Source: Pseudomonas sp. BN102 (lineage in GTDB: Bacteria; Pseudomonadota; Gammaproteobacteria; Pseudomonadales; Pseudomonadaceae). From it: a DNA stretch of 64,000 nt. The stretch is taken from the NCBI RefSeq assembly GCF_029871245.1, contig NZ_SSON01000075.1, positions 138,943-202,942 of the forward strand. The letters are read 5' to 3'. Under the pieces are notes generated by a model. The model made no database searches and was not told where the DNA came from. It saw only the letters and a program-made list of their open reading frames with translations. Positions 34,877-44,855 of this stretch are shown here, one piece after another (position 1 is the stretch's first letter; every line of letters starts with the position of its first letter). The position numbers were made by a program, and so were the translations under genes.

Positions 34877-35731
34877 ATGTCCCTTGCCGTGATTCAGATG
34901 GTCAGCCAGGACGATGTCCTGGCCAACCTCGCCAGTGCCCGGCGCCTGCTGGAGCAGGCCGCCGAAGGCGGCGCCTTTCTCGCGGTGCTGCCGGAAAACT
35001 TCGCCGCCATCGGCCGCCGCGACCTGGCCAGCCTGGGCCGCGCCGAGGCCGCCGGTCAGGGGCCCATCCTGCCCTGGCTGCGCCAGGCGGCGCGCGACCT
35101 GAAACTGTGGATAGTGGCCGGCACCCTGCCGCTGCCGCCCGACGACCGGCCGCAGGGAAAACCCAATGCCTGCTCGTTGCTGATCGACGAGCAGGGCGAG
35201 CGGGTGGCGCGCTACGACAAGATTCACCTGTTCGACGTCGACGTGACCGACAACCGCGGCCGTTATCGCGAGTCCGACGACTATGCCCACGGCGCCCGGG
35301 TGGTGGTGGCCGATACCCCGGTGGGCCGACTCGGTCTGACCGTCTGCTACGACCTGCGTTTCCCCGAACTCTACGGCGCCCTGCGCGAAGCCGGCGCCGA
35401 ACTGATCAGCGCGCCTTCTGCCTTCACCGCAGTCACCGGCGCCGCGCACTGGCAGGTGTTGGTGCGCGCACGCGCCATCGAAACCCAGTGCTACCTCCTG
35501 GCGGCCGGACAGGGCGGTATTCATCCGGGCCCGCGCGAGACCTTCGGGCATTCGGCGATAGTCGATCCCTGGGGCCGGGTGCTGGCCGAGCAGGCCCAAG
35601 GCGAGGCCGTACTGCTGGCCAGCCGTGATGCCAAGGAGCAGGCGGCCATTCGCCAACGCATGCCGGTGAGCACCCACAGACGATTCTTGACGCCGGCCAC
35701 TCCCGGGCCGGCGCGTACGGAGAAGTTATGA
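34877..35731 (+). CDS. Nitrilase-superfamily carbon-nitrogen hydrolase (Nit1/YbeM-like)
   Basis: The 284-residue enzyme has an intact Glu-Lys-Cys triad: E40 (LPENFAA), K115 (YDKIHLFD) and C157 ([12 protein letters not shown]). The [15 protein letters not shown] loop resembles Nit-type deaminated-glutathione amidases, its most likely activity, though omega-amidase substrates are possible. [10 protein letters not shown] at 34877 is the natural start; the upstream frame adds 20 unlike residues. It overlaps tldD by 4 nt (ATGA). Confidence 0.92.
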   Translation: MSLAVIQMVSQDDVLANLASARRLLEQAAEGGAFLAVLPENFAAIGRRDLASLGRAEAAGQGPILPWLRQAARDLKLWIVAGTLPLPPDDRPQGKPNACSLLIDEQGERVARYDKIHLFDVDVTDNRGRYRESDDYAHGARVVVADTPVGRLGLTVCYDLRFPELYGALREAGAELISAPSAFTAVTGAAHWQVLVRARAIETQCYLLAAGQGGIHPGPRETFGHSAIVDPWGRVLAEQAQGEAVLLASRDAKEQAAIRQRMPVSTHRRFLTPATPGPARTEKL

Positions 35732-37170
35732 GCGACCTCTTGTTAACCGTCAGCGAGCACCTGCTGGCGCCCGGTGAACTCAGCATCGAGCAGTTGCCGG
35801 CGATCCTCGGCGAACTCGCCGGTCCCGGCATAGATGCCGCCGACCTGTACTTTCAGGGGCAGATTTCCGAGTCCTGGGTGCTGGAGGACGGCATCGTCAA
35901 GGAAGGCAGCTTCCACCTCGACCAAGGCGTGGGCGTGCGGGCCCAGTCCGGCGAGAAGACCGGCTTCGCCTACAGCAATGCCATCACCGCCGATGCCCTG
36001 CGCCAGGCGGCGCGCGCCGCGCGCTCCATTTCCCGGGCCGGGCAGGAAGGGCGCGTGCAGGCCTTCGCCAGCCCGCAGGTGACCCGGTTGTACGATTCCA
36101 GCAGCCCGCTGGATGTGATCAGCCGCGCCGAGAAGGTGGAATTGCTGAAGAGCGTCGACGCCGCGACCCGTGCCCTGGACCCGCGCATCAAGCAGGTCAC
36201 CGTGAGCATGGCCGGGGTCTGGGAACGCATCCTGATCGCCGCCAGCGACGGCAGCCTGGGCGCCGATATCCGCCCGCTGGTGCGCTTCAATGTCAGTGTG
36301 ATCGTCGAGCAGAACGGCCGGCGCGAACGCGGCGGCCATGGCGGCGGCGGGCGCACCGACTATCGCTATTTCCTGCAGGAAGACCGCGCCATGGGCTATG
36401 CCCGCGAGGCCCTGCGCCAGGCCCTGGTGAACCTGGAAGCGGTGCCGGCACCGGCCGGAACCCTGCCGGTGGTGATGGGCGCGGGCTGGTCCGGCGTGCT
36501 GCTGCACGAGGCGGTGGGTCATGGCCTGGAAGGCGACTTCAACCGCAAGGGCAGTTCGGCCTACAGTGGCCGCATGGGCGAGAAGGTCGCGTCCAGTCTC
36601 TGCACCATCGTCGACGACGGCACCCTGGCCTATCGCCGCGGCTCCCTGAGCATCGACGACGAGGGCACCCCGACCCGCTGCACCACGCTGATCGAGAATG
36701 GCGTGCTCAAGGGCTACATGCAGGACAAGCTCAATGCCCGTCTGATGGGCGTCGCGCGCACCGGCAACGGCCGCCGCGAGTCCTACGCCCACCTGCCGAT
36801 GCCGCGCATGACCAACACCTACATGCTGGCCGGCAAGAGCGACCCGCAGGAGATTATCGCCTCGGTGGAGCGCGGCCTCTACTGCGCCAACCTGGGCGGT
36901 GGCCAAGTGGACATCACCAGCGGCAAGTTCGTCTTCTCCACCAGTGAGGCCTACCTGATCGAGAACGGCAAGATCACCACGCCGGTGAAGGGCGCCACGC
37001 TGATCGGCAACGGTCCCGAGGCCATGAGCCGGGTATCCATGGTCGGCAACGACCTGGCACTGGACAGCGGCGTCGGGACCTGCGGCAAGGACGGACAGTC
37101 GGTGCCGGTGGGCGTGGGCCAGCCGACCCTGAAGATTGATGCGATCACGGTAGGCGGGACGGGGGCCTGA
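35728..37170 (+). CDS. tldD: Metalloprotease TldD
   Basis: A 480-residue TldD with the metal motif [13 protein letters not shown] (H260, E261, H265). TldD and PmbA (TldE) form a heterodimeric protease that trims unfolded peptides; in enterobacteria it processes microcin B17 and degrades CcdA. The partner pmbA lies 683 bases away on the same strand, with darP inserted in the opposite direction between them. The frame is translationally coupled to the nitrilase gene by ATGA. Confidence 0.97.
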   Translation: MSDLLLTVSEHLLAPGELSIEQLPAILGELAGPGIDAADLYFQGQISESWVLEDGIVKEGSFHLDQGVGVRAQSGEKTGFAYSNAITADALRQAARAARSISRAGQEGRVQAFASPQVTRLYDSSSPLDVISRAEKVELLKSVDAATRALDPRIKQVTVSMAGVWERILIAASDGSLGADIRPLVRFNVSVIVEQNGRRERGGHGGGGRTDYRYFLQEDRAMGYAREALRQALVNLEAVPAPAGTLPVVMGAGWSGVLLHEAVGHGLEGDFNRKGSSAYSGRMGEKVASSLCTIVDDGTLAYRRGSLSIDDEGTPTRCTTLIENGVLKGYMQDKLNARLMGVARTGNGRRESYAHLPMPRMTNTYMLAGKSDPQEIIASVERGLYCANLGGGQVDITSGKFVFSTSEAYLIENGKITTPVKGATLIGNGPEAMSRVSMVGNDLALDSGVGTCGKDGQSVPVGVGQPTLKIDAITVGGTGA

Positions 37171-37188
37171 TGACGGCCCCTGGTAGGA

Positions 37189-37710
37189 TCAGCGCAAGCC
37201 GCGCTTGGCTTCGTCCAGGTCGCGGATGTACTTGAACACCTTGCGCGCGGCGGCCGGCGGTTTGTTGTGGGCCGCCTCGTGCTGGGCATGACGGATCAGG
37301 CCGCGCAGGTGCTGGCGGTCGGTAGTCGGGTATTCGACGACGAAGCTCTCCAGGGCAGTGTCGCCGCCCTCGATCAGGCGGTCGCGCCAGCGCTCCAGGG
37401 CGTGGAAGCGCTCGTTGTACTCGCGGGTGGAGCTGTCGAGTTGGTCGATCAGGCCGATGATGGCCTCGATATCCTGCTCGCGCATGAGCCTGCCGATGTA
37501 CTGGAGGTGCCGTTTGCGGGCAACGTGCGCCTTGTGCTTCGGGGCCTCCGCCAGGGCCCGTTGCAGGGCGTCGGTCAGCGGCAGCTTGGCCAGCACGTCG
37601 GGTTTGAGGGTGGTCAGGCGCTCGCCGAGGTCCTGCAGGGCATGCAGCTCGCGCTTGATCTGGGATTTGCTCTTCTCTCCGGAGAAGTCGTCGTCGAGGA
37701 ATTCAGACAT
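37189..37710 (-). CDS. darP: Dual-action ribosomal maturation protein DarP (YjgA)
   Basis: This 173-residue charged DUF615 protein associates with the 50S subunit and promotes its late assembly. [19 protein letters not shown] (about 12-30), the helical [17 protein letters not shown] segment and the KVFKYIRDL tail are typical. It stands alone on the minus strand between tldD and pmbA, as in other Pseudomonas. Confidence 0.95.
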   Translation of the reverse strand: MSEFLDDDFSGEKSKSQIKRELHALQDLGERLTTLKPDVLAKLPLTDALQRALAEAPKHKAHVARKRHLQYIGRLMREQDIEAIIGLIDQLDSSTREYNERFHALERWRDRLIEGGDTALESFVVEYPTTDRQHLRGLIRHAQHEAAHNKPPAAARKVFKYIRDLDEAKRGLR

Positions 37711-37853
37711 GGGGGTGGTCCAATGGGAAACGCCGCCATGATAACCAGTCGGGGCCGCCTTGTCCGGCCCGGCTGGCGCCGCCAGAGCGCGGTACGTGCG
37801 GCGAGGCGCCCGATGCGCCCGCCGCGTCTCGGATTTTCTGAACTGGAGTGGCT

Positions 37854-39200
37854 ATGAGTGAAGTAGAAGTGGTCGGCCCGGAAGCATTGCCGGAACTGCA
37901 GGCGCGGGTCGAGCGCATCCTCGCCGAGGCCCGGCGCCAGGGCGCAAGCGCCTGTGAGGTGGCTGTTTCAGTGGAGCAGGGATTGTCCACCACCGTTCGC
38001 CAGGGCGAGGTGGAAACAGTCGAATTCAACCGTGACCAGGGGTTCGGCATCACCCTTTACGTCGGGCAGCGCAAGGGCTCGGCCAGCACCTCGGCGAGCG
38101 GCGAAGACGCCATTCGCGAGACAGTGGCGGCGGCCCTCGCCATCGCCAAGCATGCCTCCGAGGACGACTGCGCCGGTCTGGCCGATGCGGCGCTCATGGC
38201 CCGCGACCTGCCGGACCTCGACCTTTACCACCCCTGGTCCATCACCCCCGAGCAGGCGGTGGAGCAGGCGCTGATCTGCGAAACGGCGGCCTTCGAGGCC
38301 GACAAGCGCGTCAGCAAGGCAGACGGCACCACCCTCAACACCCACCAGGGCTGCCGCGTCTATGGCAACAGCCATGGCTTCGTCGGCGGCTACGCCAGCA
38401 CCCGGCACAGCCTGAGCTGCGTGATGATCGCCGAGGCCCAGGGGCAGATGCAGCGGGACTACTGGTATGACGTCAACCGCATCGGCAGCCAGCTGGCGGA
38501 CCCTGTAAGCATCGGCCGGCGCGCCGCCGAACGCACGGCCGCACGCCTGGGTGCCCGGCCGGTACCCACCTGCGAAGTGCCGGTACTGTTCGCCGCCGAA
38601 CTGGCTACCGGCCTGTTCGGCAGCTTCCTTTCGGCCATTTCCGGCGGCAACCTCTACCGCAAGTCGTCCTTCCTCGAAGGCGCACTCGGCCAGCGGCTCT
38701 TCCCCGAGTGGCTGTCCATCGACGAGCGGCCGCACATCCCGCGCGCCATGGCCAGCGCTACCTTCGACAACGACGGCCTGGCCACCTATGCCAAGCCGTT
38801 CGTGGAGAAGGGCGAGCTGGTGTCCTACATCCTCGGCACCTATTCCGGACGCAAGCTGGGCCTGCCCAGCACCGCCAACGCAGGCGGCGTGCACAACCTC
38901 TTCGTCAGCCACGGTCAGGAAGACCAGGCGGCGCTGCTGCGGCGCATGGGCCGCGGCCTGCTGGTGACCGAGCTGATGGGGCAGGGGCTGAACATGGTCA
39001 CCGGCGACTACTCTCGCGGCGCCGCCGGCTACTGGGTGGAGAATGGCGAGATCCAGTTCCCGGTGCAGGAAGTGACCATCGCCGGCAACCTCAAGGACAT
39101 GTTCCGCCAGATACTCGCGGTCGGCAGCGACCTGGAGCTGCGCGGCAACATCCGTACCGGCTCGGTGCTGATCGAGAAGATGACGGTCGCCGGCAGCTGA
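37854..39200 (+). CDS. pmbA: TldD partner PmbA (TldE)
   Basis: The 448-residue PmbA/TldE has the same fold as TldD but no HExxxH, as expected for the non-metal subunit. ARRQGASACEVAVSVEQGLS and RKLGLPSTANAGGVHNLFVS are conserved, as is the GEIQFPVQEVTIAGNLKDMF end. GGAG at 37845-37848 places the start at the ATG 37854, not the GTG 37848. It ends in a clear terminator. After it P. aeruginosa has an iron-regulated fagA-fumC-sodA group that is not present here. Confidence 0.96.
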   Translation: MSEVEVVGPEALPELQARVERILAEARRQGASACEVAVSVEQGLSTTVRQGEVETVEFNRDQGFGITLYVGQRKGSASTSASGEDAIRETVAAALAIAKHASEDDCAGLADAALMARDLPDLDLYHPWSITPEQAVEQALICETAAFEADKRVSKADGTTLNTHQGCRVYGNSHGFVGGYASTRHSLSCVMIAEAQGQMQRDYWYDVNRIGSQLADPVSIGRRAAERTAARLGARPVPTCEVPVLFAAELATGLFGSFLSAISGGNLYRKSSFLEGALGQRLFPEWLSIDERPHIPRAMASATFDNDGLATYAKPFVEKGELVSYILGTYSGRKLGLPSTANAGGVHNLFVSHGQEDQAALLRRMGRGLLVTELMGQGLNMVTGDYSRGAAGYWVENGEIQFPVQEVTIAGNLKDMFRQILAVGSDLELRGNIRTGSVLIEKMTVAGS

Positions 39201-39220
39201 GCCGGCCTTCGCCTGAGCTG

Positions 39221-39252
39221 CAAACGCGCCCATTCGGGCGCGTTTTTTGTTT
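39221..39252 (+). terminator. Terminator of pmbA
   Basis: AACGCGCCC-ATTC-GGGCGCGTTTTTTGTTT gives a 9-bp stem with a T-rich tail, 20 bases after the stop. Confidence 0.9.
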
Positions 39253-39278
39253 CTGCCGGATGACAGCTGCGAGAGCCT

Positions 39279-39344
39279 GGGGGGTGGCGGCGGGGGGGGC
39301 TGCCTGATGAGGAGGCTGGACACCGCGCTGGCCTGATATCAGGC
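39279..39344. other. G-run and 14-bp palindrome between pmbA and ptsO
   Basis: GGGGGGTGGCGGCGGGGGGG (from 39279) is a possible two-tetrad or bulged G-quadruplex on the plus strand. A perfect palindrome GCCTGATATCAGGC (39331-39344) follows, 18 bases from the ptsO stop. There is no U tract on either side. Function unknown. Confidence 0.4.
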
Positions 39345-39361
39345 GCTGGGGCGGCCCGGAA

Positions 39362-39634
39362 TCATTCGCCTTCGTCGAACCTGTTGTTGATCAGCTCGAT
39401 CAGGGCATTGAGGGCATCGTCGTCCTGATCACCTTCGGTGTGCAGGTGGATGGGCGTGCCCTTGCCAGCGGCCAGCATCATCACGGCCATGATGCTCTTG
39501 CCGTCCACCAGGCTTTCCGGGGAACGTCCAACGCGGATCTGGCAGGGGAAACGCCCGGCGACGCCGACGAATTTCGCCGCTGCCCGGGCGTGCAAGCCGA
39601 GCTTGTTGATGATGGTGATCTCGCAGGCAGGCAT
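39362..39634 (-). CDS. ptsO: Nitrogen-PTS phosphocarrier NPr
   Basis: This 90-residue HPr-like protein carries H15 in NKLGLHARAAAKFV, the phosphorylation site served by EI-Ntr (PtsP, encoded elsewhere). SPESLVDGKSIMAVMML corresponds to the HPr Ser46 region. It relays phosphate to PtsN, signalling nitrogen and carbon status. It is last in rpoN-hpf-ptsN-rapZ-ptsO, 15 bases after rapZ. Confidence 0.96.
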   Translation of the reverse strand: MPACEITIINKLGLHARAAAKFVGVAGRFPCQIRVGRSPESLVDGKSIMAVMMLAAGKGTPIHLHTEGDQDDDALNALIELINNRFDEGE

Positions 39635-39649
39635 CGCGTTCCAATCCTT

Positions 39650-40507
39650 CTAACTGAGGTCGCGGTGGCGAACCTGGACATTCTTCAAGCTGGGTTTCAG
39701 TGCCGCCCCCAGGCGTTCGGCAAGGTATACCGAACGGTGGTGCCCGCCGGTGCAGCCGATGGCGATAGTGACATAAGCGCGGTTGCTGGCGGCGAATCGC
39801 GGCAGCCATTTGTTCAGGTAACCGAGGATATCCTGATACATCTCCTCGACGTCGGGTTGTCCGGCCAGGTACTCGGCGACGGCCGGCTCCAGACCGGAAT
39901 GGTCACGCAGATCGGGCTTCCAGTAGGGATTTGGCAGGCAGCGCACATCGAACACCAGATCGGCATCCACAGGCATGCCGCGCTTGAAACCGAAGGATTC
40001 GACCAGGAAGGCGGTGCCGGGCTCCGGCTGGTTCAGCAGGCGCAGCTTGATGGTGTCACGCAGCTGGTAAAGGTTGAGGCGCGTGGTGTCGATCTTCAGG
40101 TCGGCGAGATCGGCAATGGGCGCCAGCAACAGCTCCTCGTCCTTGATGGCTTCGGCCAGGGAGCGGTTGTCATTGGTCAGCGGGTGGCGTCGGCGCGTTT
40201 CGGAAAAACGCTTGAGCAGCGTGTCGTGCTCGGCGTCGAGGTAGAGCACATCACACTTGATATGGCGGCCGCGGGCTTCATCCAGAAGTTCGGGGAAGCG
40301 CAACAGCTGGCTGGGCAGGTTGCGCGCGTCGATGGACACGGCGACCTGGGGTTCCAGCAGCTCGGTCTGCAGCAGGGCCCGTTCGGCCAGCTCGGGAAGC
40401 AGGGTGGCGGGCAGGTTATCGATGCAATAGAAACCGTGGTCCTCGAGAACATCGAGGGCGGTACTCTTGCCCGACCCGGAGCGGCCGCTGACGATAATCA
40501 GGCGCAT
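39650..40507 (-). CDS. rapZ: RNase adapter protein RapZ
   Basis: The 285-residue protein has an N-terminal P-loop [10 protein letters not shown] (7-16) and the C-terminal RNA-binding part (about 150-285, [16 protein letters not shown] near the end). In enterobacteria RapZ guides RNase E to the GlmZ sRNA and senses glucosamine-6-phosphate; no GlmZ is known in Pseudomonas, so here the target is open. It is 9 bases from ptsN and 15 from ptsO in the rpoN operon. Confidence 0.95.
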   Translation of the reverse strand: MRLIIVSGRSGSGKSTALDVLEDHGFYCIDNLPATLLPELAERALLQTELLEPQVAVSIDARNLPSQLLRFPELLDEARGRHIKCDVLYLDAEHDTLLKRFSETRRRHPLTNDNRSLAEAIKDEELLLAPIADLADLKIDTTRLNLYQLRDTIKLRLLNQPEPGTAFLVESFGFKRGMPVDADLVFDVRCLPNPYWKPDLRDHSGLEPAVAEYLAGQPDVEEMYQDILGYLNKWLPRFAASNRAYVTIAIGCTGGHHRSVYLAERLGAALKPSLKNVQVRHRDLS

Positions 40508-40516
40508 GGCGAGGCC

Positions 40517-40981
40517 CTAGCGTCCGCTCTGTACGTCCACGACCACCTGGTACAGGCTGGTGTTGTCGGGAGCCTGACGCAAGCGCTCACGCACATCGCT
40601 GCGGTCGAGCATGCTGGCGATCTGCCGGAGCAGTTCAAGGTGCTCATCGGTGGCGGCTTCCGGGACCAGGAGGACGAACAGCAGGTCCACGGGGGCCCCA
40701 TCGATGGCGTCGAAATCGACCGGTGCGTCCAACCGCAGCACAGCGCTGATCGGTGATTTGCAGCCGGTGAGGCGACAGTGGGGGATGGCGATGCCGTTGC
40801 CGAAACCAGTGGAGCCCAGCTTCTCCCGGGAAACCAGGCTTTCGAAAATATCCTGGTTGTCGAGGTCGGGAAGGTCGCGGGCGACCAGCTTGGCGATCTG
40901 TTCCAGAACGCGTTTTTTGCTGCCCCCCGGCACGTTCACCAGGGAACGGCCGAGGGTCAGGATTTGCTCGAGTCGAATCAT
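40517..40981 (-). CDS. ptsN: Nitrogen-PTS enzyme IIA
   Basis: A 154-residue EIIA-Ntr with active His68 in GNGIAIPHCRL. It receives phosphate from NPr and in its free form regulates K+ transport, KdpD, PHB metabolism and other targets. The start MIRLEQILTLGRSLV at 40981 was chosen over a GTG-like extension. It lies 10 bases downstream of hpf. Confidence 0.96.
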   Translation of the reverse strand: MIRLEQILTLGRSLVNVPGGSKKRVLEQIAKLVARDLPDLDNQDIFESLVSREKLGSTGFGNGIAIPHCRLTGCKSPISAVLRLDAPVDFDAIDGAPVDLLFVLLVPEAATDEHLELLRQIASMLDRSDVRERLRQAPDNTSLYQVVVDVQSGR

Positions 40982-40991
40982 GGGGAGGGGA

Positions 40992-41300
40992 TCAGCGGGC
41001 AGTCGCACCCTGCTGGCGGTTCAATTGCTTTTCCTTGTGCTTGATCAACTGGCGATCGAGCTTGTCGGTGAGCAGGTCGATGGCTGCGTACATGTCTTCA
41101 TGCTCCGCGTTGGCTACGACTTCGCCGCCGGCGATGTGCAAAGTGGCTTCGATTTTCTGTTTGAGTTTTTCGACGTTCATTATCACCTGTACGTTGGTGA
41201 TGCGGTCGAAATGGCGCTCCAGACGGTCGAACTTTTCGACAACGTAGTTGCGCAGGGCGTCGGTCACATCCAGTTGATGTCCACTGATGTTGACTTGCAT
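40992..41300 (-). CDS. hpf: Ribosome hibernation promoting factor
   Basis: This 102-residue short HPF starts MQVNISGHQLDVTDALRNYV, with the conserved IEATLHIAGGEVVANAEHEDMYAAIDLLTDKLDRQLIKHKEK split over its two halves. It binds the decoding centre of idle ribosomes, allowing 100S dimers with RMF. It is 86 bases after rpoN, in a gap holding a hairpin and a TTATAC block, and has AAGGAG 8 bases before its ATG. Confidence 0.95.
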   Translation of the reverse strand: MQVNISGHQLDVTDALRNYVVEKFDRLERHFDRITNVQVIMNVEKLKQKIEATLHIAGGEVVANAEHEDMYAAIDLLTDKLDRQLIKHKEKQLNRQQGATAR

Positions 41301-41321
41301 ACCGCTTTCTCCTTATTGCCC

Positions 41322-41351
41322 GTGTATAAGAGACAGGCTAACGGGCCTGTC
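41322..41351 (-). promoter_or_regulatory. Hairpin and TTATAC block before hpf (contains a Tn5-ME-like 15-mer)
   Basis: GACAGGC-TAACGG-GCCTGTC (41332-41351) is a perfect 7-bp stem. On the minus strand it is followed by TCTTATAC, which might act as a weak terminator for rpoN or as a -10 for hpf. GTGTATAAGAGACAG (41322-41336) equals the last 15 of the 19 bases of the Tn5 mosaic end. Confidence 0.5.
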
Positions 41352-41386
41352 ACCGGAACACTTTTTGGCGTGGGTCAATATCCGCG

Positions 41387-42883
41387 TCACATCAGTCGCT
41401 TTCGTTCGCTGGAAGGCGCTATCCCAAGGGATTCACGATACTTGGCTACTGTGCGACGGGCCACTTGAATGCCCTGTGCCTCCAGTAAACCAGCGATCTT
41501 GCTGTCACTCAACGGCTTTTTCGGATTTTCCGCTGCGACCAGTTTTTTGAGGATGGCGCGGATCGCGGTAGACGAGCATTCGCCGCCTTCCGAGGTGCTG
41601 ACGTGGCTGGAAAAGAAGTACTTCAGCTCGTAGATCCCGCGGGGCGTGTGCATGTATTTCTGCGTGGTCACGCGCGAGATGGTGGACTCGTGCATGCCCA
41701 CGGCTTCGGCGATGTCATGCAGGACCAGGGGCTTCATCGCCTCATCGCCGTACTCCAGGAAGCCGCGCTGGTGCTCGACTATCTGGGTAGCCACCTTCAT
41801 CAGGGTTTCATTGCGGCTCTGCAGGCTCTTGATGAACCAGCGCGCTTCCTGGAGCTGATTGCGCATGAAGGTGTTGTCGGCGCTGGAGTCGGCACGGCGG
41901 ACAAAGCCGGCGTAATGCGGGTTGACCCTCAGGCGTGGCACGGCTTCCTGGTTCAGCTCCACCAGCCAGCGTTCGTTGTGCTTGCGCACGATGACGTCCG
42001 GCACCACGTACTCGGGCTCGCTGGCTTCGATCTGCGAGCCGGGGCGTGGGTTCAGGGCCTGGATCAGTTCGATGATCTGGCGCAGCTCGTCTTCCTTGAC
42101 CTTCATCCGCCTCATCAGCTGGCTGTAGTCGCGGCTGCCCAGCAGGTCCAGGAAGTCGCCGGCCAGGCGCAGGGCCTCGCTCAGCCAGGGCGTGTCGGCG
42201 GGCAGCTGGCGCAGCTGCAGGATCAGGCATTCGCGCAGGTCGCGGGCGCCGATGCCTGCGGGCTCGAACTGCTGGATACGGTGCAACACCACCTCGACCT
42301 CATCCAGCTCGATGCCGAGCTCGGGATCGAAGGATTCGACGACTTCTGCCAGCGATTCCTCGAGGTAGCCGTCGTTGTTGATGCAGTCGATCAGGGTGAC
42401 GGCGATCAGTCGGTCGGTATCGGACATGGGCGCCAGGTTGAGCTGCCAGAGCAGGTGGCTCTGCAGGCTCTCGCCGACCGAGGTGCGCGAGGTGAAGTCC
42501 CACTCGTCGTCATCGTTGCTCGGCAGGCTGCTGGCGCTGGTCTGGTAGACGTCTTCCCAGGCGGTGTCGACGGGCAGTTCGCTGGGGATGCGTTCGTGCC
42601 ATTCGCCATCTTCCAGGGCTTCGGCATTGGTCTCGACGCTGGACTCCTGGAAGCTCGATTCCTGGCTGCCGGTGTTGGGCAACTGGTCTCCTTCGGCCAT
42701 CGGGTCGGAGTTGTCGAAATCGTCGCCATCCTCCTGTCGTTCGAGCATGGGATTGGACTCCAGGGCCTCCTGGATCTCCTGCTGCAGATCCAGGGTGGAC
42801 AGTTGGAGTAGGCGGATGGCCTGTTGCAGCTGCGGGGTCATCGTCAGCTGCTGGCCCATCTTGAGGACTAGCGATGGTTTCAT
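41387..42883 (-). CDS. rpoN: RNA polymerase sigma-54 factor
   Basis: The 498-residue sigma-54 directs transcription of nitrogen, flagellar, pilus and other genes with AAA+ activators. Region I is the Gln/Leu-rich start ([20 protein letters not shown]), followed by the acidic region II (about 48-120), a core-binding domain, and the C-terminal DNA-binding domain ending in the RpoN box [10 protein letters not shown]. The length is normal. It heads the group rpoN-hpf-ptsN-rapZ-ptsO. The 147-base gap to lptB shows no clear promoter. Confidence 0.98.
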   Translation of the reverse strand: MKPSLVLKMGQQLTMTPQLQQAIRLLQLSTLDLQQEIQEALESNPMLERQEDGDDFDNSDPMAEGDQLPNTGSQESSFQESSVETNAEALEDGEWHERIPSELPVDTAWEDVYQTSASSLPSNDDDEWDFTSRTSVGESLQSHLLWQLNLAPMSDTDRLIAVTLIDCINNDGYLEESLAEVVESFDPELGIELDEVEVVLHRIQQFEPAGIGARDLRECLILQLRQLPADTPWLSEALRLAGDFLDLLGSRDYSQLMRRMKVKEDELRQIIELIQALNPRPGSQIEASEPEYVVPDVIVRKHNERWLVELNQEAVPRLRVNPHYAGFVRRADSSADNTFMRNQLQEARWFIKSLQSRNETLMKVATQIVEHQRGFLEYGDEAMKPLVLHDIAEAVGMHESTISRVTTQKYMHTPRGIYELKYFFSSHVSTSEGGECSSTAIRAILKKLVAAENPKKPLSDSKIAGLLEAQGIQVARRTVAKYRESLGIAPSSERKRLM

Positions 42884-43030
42884 GGCAGGGGGCTTAGCAC
42901 CTTATTCGCCGGCGCTCTCGCGCCATCCACTACAGGGCGCCGGAGCGCCACCAGGAAGCAAATTATATGCCTGACCTTGAAGGATTTTCCTAGTTCTCGC
43001 AACCCATCTTGTAGGAGACCTCGCGGGAGG

Positions 43031-43756
43031 CTACAAGCGGAACTCGTGGCCCAGGTAGACGTCCTTCACCAGTTGGTTGGCCAGGATGGCCTCCGCATCG
43101 CCTTCGGCGATCAGTTGGCCTTCACTGACAATGTAGGCGGTCTCGCAGATATCCAGGGTCTCGCGGACGTTATGGTCGGTGATCAGCACGCCGATCCCCT
43201 TGGCCTTGAGATGATGGATGATCTGCTTGATGTCGCCCACGGAGATCGGGTCCACGCCGGCGAAGGGTTCGTCCAGCAGGATGAATTTGGGCGAGGTGGC
43301 CAGGGCGCGGGCGATTTCGACGCGACGGCGCTCGCCGCCCGACAGGCTCATGCCGAGACTGTCGCGGATGTGGCTGATGTGGAATTCCTGCAGCAGGCTT
43401 TCCAGCTCCTTGCGGCGTCCGGCGCGATCGAGGTCCTTGCGGGTCTCGAGAATCGCCATGATGTTGTCCGCCACGCTCAGCTTGCGGAAGATTGAGGCTT
43501 CCTGCGGCAGGTAGCCGATGCCGGCACGGGCGCGGCCGTGCATGGGCTGGTGGGTGACGTCCTGCTGGTCGATCAGGACGCGACCCTGGTCGGCCTTGAC
43601 CAGGCCGACGATCATGTAGAAGCAGGTGGTCTTGCCCGCGCCGTTGGGGCCGAGAAGGCCGACGATCTGTCCGCTGTCGATGGACAGGCTGACGTCGCGG
43701 ACCACCTGACGGCTCTTGTAGCTCTTGGCCAGGTGCTGGGCTTTGAGGGTCGCCAT
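43031..43756 (-). CDS. lptB: LPS export ABC ATPase LptB
   Basis: A 241-residue ATPase with Walker [10 protein letters not shown] (36-44), signature [15 protein letters not shown] and Walker [14 protein letters not shown]. Two LptB subunits power LptFG (encoded elsewhere) to extract LPS from the inner membrane. It overlaps lptA by 1 nt in kdsD-kdsC-lptC-lptA-lptB. A partial hairpin (CTTGTAG/CTACAAG, 43008-43037) overlaps its stop. Confidence 0.98.
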   Translation of the reverse strand: MATLKAQHLAKSYKSRQVVRDVSLSIDSGQIVGLLGPNGAGKTTCFYMIVGLVKADQGRVLIDQQDVTHQPMHGRARAGIGYLPQEASIFRKLSVADNIMAILETRKDLDRAGRRKELESLLQEFHISHIRDSLGMSLSGGERRRVEIARALATSPKFILLDEPFAGVDPISVGDIKQIIHHLKAKGIGVLITDHNVRETLDICETAYIVSEGQLIAEGDAEAILANQLVKDVYLGHEFRL

Positions 43757-44292
43757 TACTGTGCTTTCTGCTCTTTCTTCTTCGGCTGGATGACCATGTC
43801 GATCCGCGGGCGCGGCGTGCTGACATTGGCGCCGGTAGCGCGGCCCGCATTGACGATCTGGCGTTGGGTGTCGTAGACGATCTTCTCGCCTTCGAAGGTA
43901 TTGCCCTCCTGGACCACCTTGGCCTGGTCGAGCAGGATGATGCGCTCGTTGGCGGCGAAGTACTGGATGGTCAGGCCGTAGGCCTTGACGATCTGCTTGT
44001 CCACAGCCGGCTTCTGCTCGTAGTAGGCGGGCTTGCCGACCGAGGTGAAGACCTCGATGTCACCGTTGGCGTCCTGGGTGATGGTGACGGTGTCGCCGGT
44101 GATCTTCAGGGTGCCCTGGGTGATCACCACGTTGCCGCGGTACACCGCGACGCCTTGCTTGTCATCGAGCTCGGCGCTGTCGGCCTGGACGCGAATCGGT
44201 TGTTCGCGGTCCGTAGGCAGTGCCCAGGCGGTGGCACTTCCCAGTGCGACACCCAGGCTGAGCAACAGGGGGAGGGTATTAACGAACCTCAT
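43756..44292 (-). CDS. lptA: Periplasmic LPS bridge protein LptA (LptH)
   Basis: The 178-residue protein has a signal peptide ([16 protein letters not shown]) and an OstA/LptA beta-jellyroll ([20 protein letters not shown] and [17 protein letters not shown]). It polymerises into the bridge carrying LPS from LptC to LptD. In Pseudomonas the orthologue is called LptH. It overlaps lptC by 14 nt. Confidence 0.96.
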   Translation of the reverse strand: MRFVNTLPLLLSLGVALGSATAWALPTDREQPIRVQADSAELDDKQGVAVYRGNVVITQGTLKITGDTVTITQDANGDIEVFTSVGKPAYYEQKPAVDKQIVKAYGLTIQYFAANERIILLDQAKVVQEGNTFEGEKIVYDTQRQIVNAGRATGANVSTPRPRIDMVIQPKKKEQKAQ

Positions 44293-44848
44293 GCTGGCCT
44301 CTTACGTTGGACTGCAGGAGCATCCTGCTGTCATTCAAGTACGCTTTCATTCCTTGCGCCGTAGTCACCCCATTGGCCGCCTCGATTCTAACGGCTTGCT
44401 GGGTCTGCGCATATTCCTCATCGGGGAACACGGTCAGTCGGCTGGTTGTCAGGATTGTCGGGCGCCCCTTGGCGTCGGTGCGGGCGACCCTGACCTTGTC
44501 GATCAGTTCGACCTGCTTGCCTTCGGGGGCGACCTCGCCGCGCTCGCTCTGCACATGCCAAGGGAAGGCGGTGCCACGGTGCAGCAGCAGGTCGGGATTG
44601 GTCAGCATTGTGACATCAGTGGCCTTTATATGTTCGAGGCGCTTAGCGGTCATTTCGTAGTGGAGCTTGCCGTCGGGCTGGAACTGGGTGCTCTTGCCAT
44701 TTTCCACGTAGAAGTCGATGGCGTTGTCGCTGCCCGCGGCCGGTGTCCGTTCCATAAAGCTCTCCGGACGAATATTCCAGTAGCCGAGGGCGATGAGCAG
44801 CGCGGCGATCGGGGTCAGGGTCAGCGCCAGGCGGAAGTTCTTCGACAT
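44279..44848 (-). CDS. lptC: LPS export protein LptC
   Basis: This 189-residue bitopic protein has one N-terminal helix (about 8-25, LTLTPIAALLIALGYW) and a periplasmic jellyroll (about 45-185, [37 protein letters not shown]). LptC links LptBFG to LptA. It is 7 bases downstream of kdsC, and its 3' end overlaps lptA. Confidence 0.95.
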   Translation of the reverse strand: MSKNFRLALTLTPIAALLIALGYWNIRPESFMERTPAAGSDNAIDFYVENGKSTQFQPDGKLHYEMTAKRLEHIKATDVTMLTNPDLLLHRGTAFPWHVQSERGEVAPEGKQVELIDKVRVARTDAKGRPTILTTSRLTVFPDEEYAQTQQAVRIEAANGVTTAQGMKAYLNDSRMLLQSNVRGQHEVR

Positions 44849-44855
44849 GGTGGCC

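Noticed and set aside
41322-41336. A Tn5 insertion end
   Set aside because: There is no partner end, transposase or target duplication, and the sequence forms part of a native hairpin in conserved gene order; it is reported only as a chance or native match.
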